Below the pieces are notes generated by a model. The model did not search any database. It had not been told where the DNA came from and saw only the letters and a list, made by a program, of their open reading frames with translations. The position numbers and the translations under genes were made by a program. Shown here piece by piece: positions 52,779-60,382 of a stretch of DNA of 64,000 nt (position 1 is the first letter of the stretch; each line of letters opens with the position of its first letter). This DNA comes from Bin76 sp963665765 (GTDB taxonomy: Bacteria > Actinomycetota > Acidimicrobiia > Spongiisociales > ZC4RG35). The DNA is taken from contig OY762464.1 of NCBI GenBank assembly GCA_963665765.1, positions 992,001 through 1,056,000 of the forward strand, read 5' to 3'.

Positions 52779-53855
52779 GTGAGCGAGGATCTCTTTTCGC
52801 GGCTGATGAGAATGTTCAGTCAACCCGGACCGGTCAATCTTGATCTGGCCCGGGAGATCTCCCGTCATTTGGCCGGGGAGCCTCAACTGCTGAACCCGTG
52901 GACCACCGAAGAACTCCTGGAACTGGTGAAGCTCGCCGAATACGAAATCTCGCGGGTCGCCCCGTTCGGTTTCCCCCCGGCTTCGGCGGCGGTTCCCCTC
53001 GGCCCCCGGGAATGGGGAGATGCGATGGTGGAGGAACTCGCCGAATTGGCGGAACCGTTCGCCGCGCAACTGCAGAACCGCGCCGGGGATCAGCCTTGGG
53101 CGATGCTGGCCCCGCTCGGACCGGTGATGGCCGGCACCCAATTGGGGGCGTGGACGGGGCTGGTGGCCGGACGGGTGATCGGGTCGTGCGAAACGGGAAT
53201 CCCGGCCGTGTCGTCCAATCGCACCCTGCTGGTCGCCACCGTCATTGAAGAACTGGCCGACGACCTGGCGGTGGACGGGCGACAGGTGCGGATGTGGGCG
53301 GCGTTGTTCGAGACCGCCCACCGCGCAGTGTTCTCGCTTCCCCACGTGATGGACTCCTATCGCACCCTGAACGCCGCGTATGCGGCCACTGTGCAGTTGG
53401 CGCCGGAGTCTTTGGCGGAACAACTGGGATCCATCACCGACCCCGCGTCCCTGTTCAACCTGAATCTGGACACCGATAATGCCGAAATGTTCGATACTTC
53501 CTCCGCCGGACCCGCCCTCGCCAACCTGCAGGCCTTTGCCGGACTGACCAGTGGGATGGCGCGCCGGCTGGTGACCGAGGCGGGATCCCGACTGCTCTCC
53601 GAATTGCCGGAGATTTTCGCCGAGCGAGACCGCACCCTCGATCTGGGGAGCGAGAGTGAGCCGACCGGCCTCTTGGTCTCCGTCCCCGCCGAGGCCGTCT
53701 ATGACGGAATGGCATTTTTGTCCGACGTGGAGGAACGATTCGGACCCCGGGCGGCCCGGCAGGTCTGGCAGCCCGAAGGCCTTCCTCTCCCCGAGGAGAT
53801 CAACGACCCCGTCGGATGGGCGGCCCGGGTGCTGCTGGAAGATTCCCTGTGGTGA
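52779..53855 (+). CDS. DUF2342 (zincin-like) family protein with altered metal motif
   Basis: 358 residues of the actinobacterial DUF2342 family: N-terminal PQLLNPWTTEELLELVKLAEYEISRV, middle LGAWTGLVAGRVIG, then WAALFETAHRAVFSLPHV. In family members that stretch normally reads HExxH; here residues 177-181 are FETAH (codons TTC GAG ACC GCC CAC), so the first zinc-binding histidine is phenylalanine. Family members sit near F420 genes or in mycobacteria without known substrate. This copy is probably not a conventional zinc peptidase. It starts with GTG. Confidence 0.8.
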   Translation: MSEDLFSRLMRMFSQPGPVNLDLAREISRHLAGEPQLLNPWTTEELLELVKLAEYEISRVAPFGFPPASAAVPLGPREWGDAMVEELAELAEPFAAQLQNRAGDQPWAMLAPLGPVMAGTQLGAWTGLVAGRVIGSCETGIPAVSSNRTLLVATVIEELADDLAVDGRQVRMWAALFETAHRAVFSLPHVMDSYRTLNAAYAATVQLAPESLAEQLGSITDPASLFNLNLDTDNAEMFDTSSAGPALANLQAFAGLTSGMARRLVTEAGSRLLSELPEIFAERDRTLDLGSESEPTGLLVSVPAEAVYDGMAFLSDVEERFGPRAARQVWQPEGLPLPEEINDPVGWAARVLLEDSLW

Positions 53856-53857
53856 GC

Positions 53858-53875
53858 AGTTAGGATTCCCTAACT
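53858..53875. promoter_or_regulatory. Palindromic operator candidate upstream of ahpE
   Basis: AGTTAGG-ATTC-CCTAACT, perfect 7-bp arms, 28 bases before the peroxiredoxin ATG and just after the upstream stop codon. It suits binding by a dimeric regulator; the protein is unknown. Confidence 0.35.
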
Positions 53876-53902
53876 TAGCACCCCCATTCAAGAAGGAGAA
53901 AC

Positions 53903-54361
53903 ATGTCGGCACAGATTGGGGCCACCGCTCCCCCCTTCTCTTTGAAGGACCATGACGGCCAGGAAGTAACCCTCCACAGCATGCCCAAACGCAAGACGTT
54001 GGTGGTGTTCATTCCCTTTCCATTCACCGGTATCTGCGAGGGGGAACTGTGTGAACTCCGCGATAATTTAGAAGAACTGTCAAACATGGACGCCCAGGTC
54101 GTGGTGATCACTTGTGACACTCGCTACTCGAACAAGAAGTGGGCCGATCAGCAGGGCATCAACTTTCCTATTCTCTCCGATTTCTGGCCGCATGGCCAAG
54201 TGGCGCAACAATATGGGTGCTTCAACCACACGTTGGGGGTAGCCCAAAGAGCTACCTATGTGCTCGACTCCGACCGAGTGGTGAGAGAGATCATCACCAC
54301 GGAGAATCTTTCCACTCCCCGCGATTTCCAGAGCTACGACCGGGCCCTGCAACAGATCTGA
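53903..54361 (+). CDS. ahpE: AhpE-like one-cysteine peroxiredoxin
   Basis: 152 residues reducing peroxides in the cytoplasm. The peroxidatic cysteine is C45 in PFPFTGICEGELCELRD; C50 follows. FSLKDHDGQEVTLHSM and VVVITCDTRYSNKKWADQQGINFPILSDF are the AhpE/BCP pattern. An AAGGAG lies six bases before the ATG. It sits downstream of the DUF2342 gene by 47 bases with a possible operator in between. The electron donor (mycothiol/mycoredoxin in actinobacteria) is inferred. Confidence 0.9.
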   Translation: MSAQIGATAPPFSLKDHDGQEVTLHSMPKRKTLVVFIPFPFTGICEGELCELRDNLEELSNMDAQVVVITCDTRYSNKKWADQQGINFPILSDFWPHGQVAQQYGCFNHTLGVAQRATYVLDSDRVVREIITTENLSTPRDFQSYDRALQQI

Positions 54362-54388
54362 TTTCCGAGGCGTCCGGCCACTGAGGAT

Positions 54389-54577
54389 TCAGGAGTCCTC
54401 AGCAACCTCCTCGACTTCATCGGTGGAACCGCCCTTGGCCCCTTCTTCCACCCCTTTGCGAAACTCGCGGGCGGACGATCCCAAGGACCGCGCCAGCTTG
54501 GGAAGCTTGGAGGCGCCGAACAGCAGCAACAGTATCCCCGCAATGATCAGCAGTTCCTGGGGTCTCATACCGAACAA
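54389..54577 (-). CDS. tatA: Sec-independent protein translocase TatA
   Basis: 62 residues: one N-terminal transmembrane helix (MRPQELLIIAGILLLLFGASKLPKLAR with the FG and KLP residues of TatA), an amphipathic helix (SLGSSAREFRKGVEEGAK) and an acidic tail. The TTG at 54577 has GGAG six bases upstream and is preferred to the ATG at 54568. It is convergent with the peroxiredoxin gene and separated by 27 bases. No tatB or tatC is adjacent. Confidence 0.92.
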   Translation of the reverse strand: MFGMRPQELLIIAGILLLLFGASKLPKLARSLGSSAREFRKGVEEGAKGGSTDEVEEVAEDS

Positions 54578-54622
54578 CGTCTTCTCCTTCTCTGTTCTCC
54601 GCCCAGGTGCGCGGCGGAACGG

Positions 54623-55531
54623 TTAGCCCAAGGCTAACGCATCTATGGCTTTCTGAAGCCGTTCCCTGGTGACAAACCGGATCCGGTGATCTCGCCGTTC
54701 GAGGTTGTATATGGGAAACGGTCCGTATTTTTCGGTCACCAGCATTCCCTTGGCCATGCGGGACCTCGCCATATCCATGACAAACCGGTGCAGGTCCTTA
54801 TCGGAGAGTTCGGGGTAACTACCCGGGGTGTGAGGCACCTCCCTCACCAGAACCGTGGCCGAGCCCTTGCGGGCGTGATGGGTGTGGGGATCGGGCCCCG
54901 CCGAGACAGTGTAGCCTCGCAGGGCCAGTATGCCCCGCACCAACTCACCGGCCGTCATATTGCCGGGGTCGACACCCTGCAGTCGAAGAGCGGCGGCGGC
55001 CTTGTTCGGGACCTTGAGAAATGATCTCAAGGGGGCCAGTCTTTCTCCCGCGTCCACCCCGGTGGGGACTTTCGAACCGGAGGGGGCCTTGAAATCACTG
55101 TTCAAAGGGTCGTCCATCACTTCCGACAACTTGGCAATCTCAGGAACGGGTAGGTCCTCGGGGAGGTGACCCGGCTCATCGAAGGGGACCACCCCCACTT
55201 GCTTCACCCCGCCCCGGTGTGACACCAAAACCTCCACCCCTTCCAAATCCTGCAAGGGAAGATCCCGACGGGCCCGACGCACCGCCTCCAGGGCGTAATA
55301 GGTCAAAAGCTCGGCCAGGATGGGGTCGTTTCCCACCATCGGCACCCCAAAGGTAACCCGAACCAGGTCTCCTGAGACGGAAAGGTCCAAGATGTTGGGC
55401 AGCGGCTGCAACGGGTCGGGCTCGATCTCCGCCACCGAGGGCCGACGGAGACGGCGGAACAACCAGACCAACAGGATGACAAAACCCGCCAACGCCAAGG
55501 CCAAGACCAACAGGCCCATCAGTGCATTCAA
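54623..55531 (-). CDS. Hypothetical membrane-anchored protein (302 aa)
   Basis: 302 residues from a TTG (an in-frame ATG is at 55519). One N-terminal helix, GLLVLALALAGFVILLVWLF, then a cytoplasmic region. The middle (ELLTYYALEAVRRARRDLPLQDLEGVEVLV) and C-terminal (FVMDMARSRMAKGMLVTEKYGPFPIYNLERRDHRIRFVTRERLQKAIDALAL) segments are mixed alpha/beta and reminiscent of the restriction-endonuclease-like fold, but no catalytic PD-ExK motif is clear. I do not recognise the family. It is 45 bases upstream of tatA on the same strand. Confidence 0.65.
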   Translation of the reverse strand: MNALMGLLVLALALAGFVILLVWLFRRLRRPSVAEIEPDPLQPLPNILDLSVSGDLVRVTFGVPMVGNDPILAELLTYYALEAVRRARRDLPLQDLEGVEVLVSHRGGVKQVGVVPFDEPGHLPEDLPVPEIAKLSEVMDDPLNSDFKAPSGSKVPTGVDAGERLAPLRSFLKVPNKAAAALRLQGVDPGNMTAGELVRGILALRGYTVSAGPDPHTHHARKGSATVLVREVPHTPGSYPELSDKDLHRFVMDMARSRMAKGMLVTEKYGPFPIYNLERRDHRIRFVTRERLQKAIDALALG

Positions 55532-55591
55532 AGTCTTTCCCCCAACCTTTCGGGTGTTTTCAATTGTAGAGGACCCATGGCAGGGAACCCG

Positions 55592-55867
55592 TCAAGAGGC
55601 TACCGCGGTTCTCCTTGCCCGGTCATGGCGTACCCGGCGACGTTCCCGTTCCGACAACCCTCCCCAGATGCCGAACCGTTCACCTTTTTCCAAAGCGAAT
55701 TCCAGGCACTCGATCTTCACCTCGCACTCTGCGCAGATCCCCTTCGCCTTGCGGGTGGAGGAACCGCGCTCGGGGAAGAACAAGTCGGCATCAGCCCCCA
55801 GACAGCTGGCATAGTTCTGCCAATCCAACGGTCCGCTATTGAACGCTTCTACCAAACTACGTCGCAT
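55592..55867 (-). CDS. WhiB-family iron-sulfur transcriptional regulator
   Basis: 91 residues. The four cluster-binding cysteines are at 22, 45, 48 and 54 (SCLG, CAEC, IEC), spaced as in Wbl proteins, followed by FGIWGGLSERERR, the sigma-factor contact turn, and a basic tail RRVRHDRARR that would touch DNA. These [4Fe-4S] proteins exist only in Actinobacteria and their phages. The short size and order point to a WhiB1/WhiB2-like member. It is divergent from the sdhCAB operon, with a palindrome in the gap. Confidence 0.93.
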   Translation of the reverse strand: MRRSLVEAFNSGPLDWQNYASCLGADADLFFPERGSSTRKAKGICAECEVKIECLEFALEKGERFGIWGGLSERERRRVRHDRARRTAVAS

Positions 55868-55913
55868 GTGCTGTCCTTTATCTCCATGGTCTTGGCACCA
55901 TCGGGAACCTTCA

Positions 55914-55927
55914 TTACACCCGTGTAA
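55914..55927. promoter_or_regulatory. Palindrome between whiB and sdhC
   Basis: TTACAC-CC-GTGTAA, perfect 6-bp arms with a two-base spacer, about 47 bases from the whiB start and 115 from the sdhC start. Its position between divergent genes suggests an operator. It does not match a binding site I can name. Confidence 0.35.
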
Positions 55928-56041
55928 CTACAAGCAGGGAATATAAAACACCAGACCGAATATGTCAAATGGAGAGGGACCGAATGGCGGCTTGGAAAAT
56001 CGCGTTTACAATTCGAAGGGCCTCATGTCCTGTGTGAACCT

Positions 56042-56761
56042 GTGACCGCCCCCACCGCCTCGCCTCCCCGTCGGCGGCCCTGGCCCCTTGAGTTCTATCG
56101 TTCGGCGGTGGGCAAAAAGTGGGTGATGGGCGTCACCGGCATCGCCCTTTTGGGGTTTGTGCTGGCTCACATGATCGGCAATCTCAAGGTGTATCTGGGC
56201 GACGGCCAACTGGACTCCTATGCCCACTTCCTTCGGGAACTGCTCTACCCGCTTCTGCCCAAAACGGTCACCCTGTGGCTCCTGCGGACCGGGCTGGTGG
56301 CGGCCTTCCTGCTCCATATTCACGCCGCAGCCTCACTCACCATGGCAAACCGGCGGGCCAATGTCGCCTACCGGGGGCCCCGGGACTACGCGGTGGCGAG
56401 CTACGCCTCCCGCACCATGCGATACAGCGGGCTGATCGTGGCGATATTTCTGCTCTGGCACCTGGCCGACCTGACCTGGGGGACGACGCCCATGGCGCCC
56501 GAGGGTTGGCAGGCCGGAGCGGTGGAGGCCAACTTGGCGGCCTCTCTTTCCCGGGGAGGAGTGGCGGTTCTCTATATCGTCGCCAATCTCCTGCTGGGAA
56601 TCCACATCTACCACGGCGCCTGGTCTCTTTTCCAAAGCCTGGGACTCGCCCACCCCGCCTACCACCGGGCGCGGCGCTGGTTCGCCCGGGCCTTTGCGGC
56701 GGTGATCGTGGTGGGGAACGTGAGTATCCCGGTGGCGGTGTGGACGGGACTGGTGGGATGA
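56042..56761 (+). CDS. sdhC: Succinate dehydrogenase cytochrome b subunit
   Basis: 239 residues from a GTG. Five hydrophobic helices (WVMGVTGIALLGFVLAHMIGNLKVYLG; TLWLLRTGLVAAFLLHIHAAASLT; SGLIVAIFLLWHLADLTWG; GGVAVLYIVANLLLGIHIYHGAWSLF; FAAVIVVGNVSIPVAVWTG). Histidines in the first, second, third and fourth helices suggest two hemes. With no separate sdhD gene this is the single-anchor, Bacillus/Wolinella type of complex. The stop overlaps the sdhA start (ATGA). Confidence 0.93.
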   Translation: MTAPTASPPRRRPWPLEFYRSAVGKKWVMGVTGIALLGFVLAHMIGNLKVYLGDGQLDSYAHFLRELLYPLLPKTVTLWLLRTGLVAAFLLHIHAAASLTMANRRANVAYRGPRDYAVASYASRTMRYSGLIVAIFLLWHLADLTWGTTPMAPEGWQAGAVEANLAASLSRGGVAVLYIVANLLLGIHIYHGAWSLFQSLGLAHPAYHRARRWFARAFAAVIVVGNVSIPVAVWTGLVG

Positions 56762-58683
56762 ACCCGGCGAAACTCTTGCCCAAGGTCCCCTCCGGACCCC
56801 TGGAGGACAGCTGGGAGAACCACAAGTTCTCCATCAAACTGGTGAACCCCGCCAACAAACGCCGATTCAAAATCATCGTGATCGGATCGGGTCTGGCCGG
56901 CGCCTCGGCGGCGGCCACCCTGGCCGAGCTCGGCTACCAGGTGGATGTGTTCACTTTCCATGACTCACCTCGCCGCGCCCACTCCATAGCTGCCCAGGGA
57001 GGGATCAACGCCGCCAAGAACTACCGCAACGACGGGGACTCCGTCTTCCGGCTCTTCTACGACACCATCAAGGGGGGCGACTTCCGCTCCAGGGAGGCCA
57101 ATGTCTACCGGCTGGCGGAACTGTCGTTGAACATCATCGATCAGGCCACTGCCCAGGGGGTCCCTTTCGCCCGCGAGTACGGGGGCCTTTTGGACAATCG
57201 CTCCTTCGGCGGCGCCCAGGTGTCCCGCACTTTTTATTCCCGCGGCCAGACCGGACAGCAATTGCTGCTGGGGGCCTACCAGGCCCTGGCCCGGCAGGTG
57301 GGACTGGGCACGGTGAAACTGTGGGTGCGCACCGAGTTCATGGATGTGGTCAAAAAAGAGGGACGAGCGGTGGGAGTGGTGGTGAGAGACCTTTTGACCG
57401 GCGAGATAAGCTCCCACTCCGCTCATGCGGTGGTGCTGGCCACCGGTGGATACTCCAATGTCTACTACTTGTCCACCAACGCCATGACCTGCAACGTCAC
57501 CGCCGCCTGGCGCGCCCATCGGCGAGGAGCGGCCTTCGCCAACCCGTGCTACACCCAGATCCATCCCACCTGCATACCTGCCTCGGAGGAATTCCAATCC
57601 AAGCTCACCCTGATGTCGGAATCCCTGCGCAACGACGGGCGGGTCTGGGTGCCCGAATCACCCGACGACGGGCGCCCGCCCGATCAGATTCCCGAAGAGG
57701 AACGGGACTACTACCTGGAAAGGGTCTATCCCTCGTTCGGCAATCTGGTTCCCAGAGACGTGGCTTCCCGGGCGGCCAAGCGCATGGTGGACGCCGGACA
57801 CGGCGTGGGGATGAGAAAGAACGGCGTGTACCTGGATTTCCGGGACGCCATCGGCCGGCTGGGCCACACGACGGTCTCCGCCCGGTACGGCAACCTGATG
57901 GAAATGTACGATCGGATCACCGGCGAAGATCCATACCGCACGCCGATGCGCATCTATCCCGCTCCCCATTACACGATGGGAGGGTTGTGGGTCGACTACA
58001 ACCTGATGACCACCATCCCCGGGCTGTATGCCCTGGGAGAAGCCAATTTCTCCGACCACGGCGCCAACCGGCTGGGCGCCTCCGCCCTGATGCAGGGACT
58101 GGCCGACGGCTATTTCGTGCTTCCCTACACCATCGGCGACTACCTGGCGGAGTTCCTCTCAGAGGAACCGCCCTCTCCCTCCGACCCGGCCTTCGCCCGC
58201 GCCGAGGCTGAACTGCGGGACCGCATGGGCAGACTGCTCTCCATGAGAGGCACCCGCACCGTTGACGACTTTCACCGTCAACTGGGCCGGGTGGTGTGGG
58301 ACCACTGCGGCATGGCCCGAAGCCGCCCCGGCCTCGATCAGGCCCTCAGCGATCTACCGGGGCTCTACCGGGAGTTCCGAACCTCCGCCCAAGTCCCCGG
58401 CGACGGGGAAAGCCTCAACCAGACCCTGGAGAAGGCCGCCCGCCTCGAGGACTTTTTCGAATTGGCGATGGCCATGTGCGTGGACGCCCGACAACGGGAG
58501 GAGTCCTGCGGCGGCCATTTCCGGGAGGAATTTCAGACTCCCCAGGGGGAGGCCGTGCGTGATGACCAGAACTTCTCCACCGTGTCGGCCTGGTTCTGGA
58601 CCGGCGATCCGGCCCGACCGGAACTGGGCGCCGAGCCCCTGGAATTCGAGAATGTCAAGCTGACCACCCGGAGCTACAAATGA
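56758..58683 (+). CDS. sdhA: Succinate dehydrogenase flavoprotein subunit
   Basis: 641 residues oxidising succinate to fumarate. FAD-binding IVIGSGLAGASAAATLAELGY, the covalent-FAD histidine H75 in RRAHSIAAQGGINAAKNY, the substrate domain FGGAQVSRTFYSRGQTGQQLL, and PAPHYTMGGLWVDYNLMTTIPGLYALGEANFSDHGANRLGASAL with the dicarboxylate-binding arginine. The N-terminus has an about 35-residue extension before the Rossmann fold, as in the actinobacterial long form. Overlaps sdhC and sdhB by four bases each. Confidence 0.95.
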   Translation: MNPAKLLPKVPSGPLEDSWENHKFSIKLVNPANKRRFKIIVIGSGLAGASAAATLAELGYQVDVFTFHDSPRRAHSIAAQGGINAAKNYRNDGDSVFRLFYDTIKGGDFRSREANVYRLAELSLNIIDQATAQGVPFAREYGGLLDNRSFGGAQVSRTFYSRGQTGQQLLLGAYQALARQVGLGTVKLWVRTEFMDVVKKEGRAVGVVVRDLLTGEISSHSAHAVVLATGGYSNVYYLSTNAMTCNVTAAWRAHRRGAAFANPCYTQIHPTCIPASEEFQSKLTLMSESLRNDGRVWVPESPDDGRPPDQIPEEERDYYLERVYPSFGNLVPRDVASRAAKRMVDAGHGVGMRKNGVYLDFRDAIGRLGHTTVSARYGNLMEMYDRITGEDPYRTPMRIYPAPHYTMGGLWVDYNLMTTIPGLYALGEANFSDHGANRLGASALMQGLADGYFVLPYTIGDYLAEFLSEEPPSPSDPAFARAEAELRDRMGRLLSMRGTRTVDDFHRQLGRVVWDHCGMARSRPGLDQALSDLPGLYREFRTSAQVPGDGESLNQTLEKAARLEDFFELAMAMCVDARQREESCGGHFREEFQTPQGEAVRDDQNFSTVSAWFWTGDPARPELGAEPLEFENVKLTTRSYK

Positions 58684-59441
58684 ACATCACCCTGCGGGTT
58701 TGGCGCCAGGCCGGTCCCTCCGAGGAAGGGCGGTTCGAGACCTATCAGGTCCCCGACGTGTCCGAGCACATGTCCTTTCTGGAGATGCTCGATGTTTTGA
58801 ACGAACGGCTCACCCTGGAGGGGACCGAGCCCATCGCCTTTGATTCGGACTGCCGGGAGGGAATCTGCGGCACCTGCGGCGTGATGATCAACGGGCGCGC
58901 CCACGGTCCCCGGGCAGCCACCGCCACCTGCCAACTCCATATGAGGAGCTTTACCGACGGCGACACCATCACGGTCGAGCCGTGGCGGGCCGGGGCTTTT
59001 CGGATCATCCGCGACCTGGTGGTGGACCGTTCGGCGTTCGACCGGATAATCGAGGCCGGCGGATTCATCACGGTGGCCACCGGTGCGGCGCCCGAGGCCA
59101 ACCTGACCCCGGTCCCCAAGGAAACCGCCGAAACCGCTTTCGACGCGGCGGCCTGCATCGGATGCGGCGCCTGCGTGGCCGCCTGTCCCAACTCGGCCGC
59201 CCAGTTGTTCACCGCCGCCAAGGTATCCCACCTCAACCTCCTTCCCCAGGGAAACGCCGAGCGTCACCTGCGAACCCGACGCATGGTCGACACCATGGAG
59301 CAGTACTTCGGATCCTGCACCAACCACGGGGAGTGCGAAGCCGCCTGTCCCAAGCAGATCTCCATCGACTTTATCGCTTTGATGAACCGCGACTACGTTA
59401 AAGCCCTGCTCAAGGGTCGCGGAGGGCTCAGCGAGGATTGA
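58680..59441 (+). CDS. sdhB: Succinate dehydrogenase iron-sulfur subunit
   Basis: 253 residues relaying electrons from the flavin to the membrane heme/quinone site. [2Fe-2S] cysteines CREGICGTCGVMINGRAHGPRAATATC; the C-terminal domain has CIGCGACVAACPNSAAQ for [4Fe-4S] and CTNHGECEAACPKQI for the [3Fe-4S]/[4Fe-4S] site. Last gene of sdhCAB, followed after 12 bases by the alpha/beta hydrolase gene. Confidence 0.95.
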   Translation: MNITLRVWRQAGPSEEGRFETYQVPDVSEHMSFLEMLDVLNERLTLEGTEPIAFDSDCREGICGTCGVMINGRAHGPRAATATCQLHMRSFTDGDTITVEPWRAGAFRIIRDLVVDRSAFDRIIEAGGFITVATGAAPEANLTPVPKETAETAFDAAACIGCGACVAACPNSAAQLFTAAKVSHLNLLPQGNAERHLRTRRMVDTMEQYFGSCTNHGECEAACPKQISIDFIALMNRDYVKALLKGRGGLSED

Positions 59442-59453
59442 TTCTTCAAAGCC

Positions 59454-60344
59454 ATGTGGAAAATACCTGAACCGTCCTTGATCGGGCAGGCGCGCATGGG
59501 AGACGGAACAACCATATTTCTGCGTCGTCATGGCAATCCCGACGGACCCAGACTGGTTCTAACACACGGCAACGGTCTGGCCGCCGACCTTTACTACCCC
59601 TTCTGGTCTCTTCTGGCCGACGATTTCGACCTCATCCTCTATGACCTGAGAAACCACGGATGGAACCAGATCGGGCCGATCGACAAGCACAACATGCCTT
59701 CCTTTGTGAATGACCATGATCGCACCATGCAGGCAATCGATCATCTGTTCGGAGAAAAGCCGAAGATAGGGGTGTTTCACTCGGTCTCGGCCCTGATTTC
59801 ACTTCTGTCCACCACCGGCGAAAACGCCCTGGCCGGACGATTTCTTTTCGATCCGCCGCTGTGCAAACCGGGCAGAAGCCACCAGCAAATGGAAGAGGCG
59901 GCCAACCACACCGCCCAGCTGACCCGCCGCCGCGCAGAGCGATTTCCCACCAAAGAAGACTTTTCGTTTCTCCTCAAATTCTCTCCTCTGTTCTCCCGGG
60001 TGGCGCCCGGTGTGTTGGACCTGATGGCGGAGACCACGCTTCGTAAGAACCCGATGGGCCAGGACTACCAACTGCGGTGTCCCAAGGAATACGAGGCCCG
60101 GATCGTGGAATACGCGGGAATCTTCTCGGTCCTGGTGGATTTTGAGGCCTTGAAGTCGCCCACCAAGGTCATGGGCGCCGACCCGACCCTGCCCTTTTCC
60201 TATTTGCCCACCTTGGATCTGAGTGACATGCTGACGGTGGACTACGACTTTCTGCCCGAGGCCACCCATTTCCTTCAACTCGAGGAACCAGAGCAATGCG
60301 CCGCGGCCGTGGAAGAATTTGTGGGGACCGTCCTGCACGGCTGA
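59454..60344 (+). CDS. Alpha/beta hydrolase
   Basis: 296 residues. LVLTHGNGLAADLYYPFW is the oxyanion-hole strand, ILYDLRNHGWNQIGP follows, and KIGVFHSVSALISLLS gives the nucleophile serine in a FHSxS elbow. The C-terminal histidine is in PEATHFLQLEEPEQCA. The acid residue, probably near KVMGADPTLPF, is less certain. Substrate unknown. It lies 12 bases after sdhB and may be cotranscribed with it by read-through. Confidence 0.85.
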   Translation: MWKIPEPSLIGQARMGDGTTIFLRRHGNPDGPRLVLTHGNGLAADLYYPFWSLLADDFDLILYDLRNHGWNQIGPIDKHNMPSFVNDHDRTMQAIDHLFGEKPKIGVFHSVSALISLLSTTGENALAGRFLFDPPLCKPGRSHQQMEEAANHTAQLTRRRAERFPTKEDFSFLLKFSPLFSRVAPGVLDLMAETTLRKNPMGQDYQLRCPKEYEARIVEYAGIFSVLVDFEALKSPTKVMGADPTLPFSYLPTLDLSDMLTVDYDFLPEATHFLQLEEPEQCAAAVEEFVGTVLHG

Positions 60345-60382
60345 TCCCCCGCCGGGCCGGCGCACCGGACAGGCGGGTGACG

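Noticed and set aside
53855..53880. Iron-regulator (IdeR/DtxR) box before ahpE
   Set aside because: The arms share TTAGG/CCTAA, but the spacing is four bases rather than the nine needed for the 19-bp IdeR/DtxR box.
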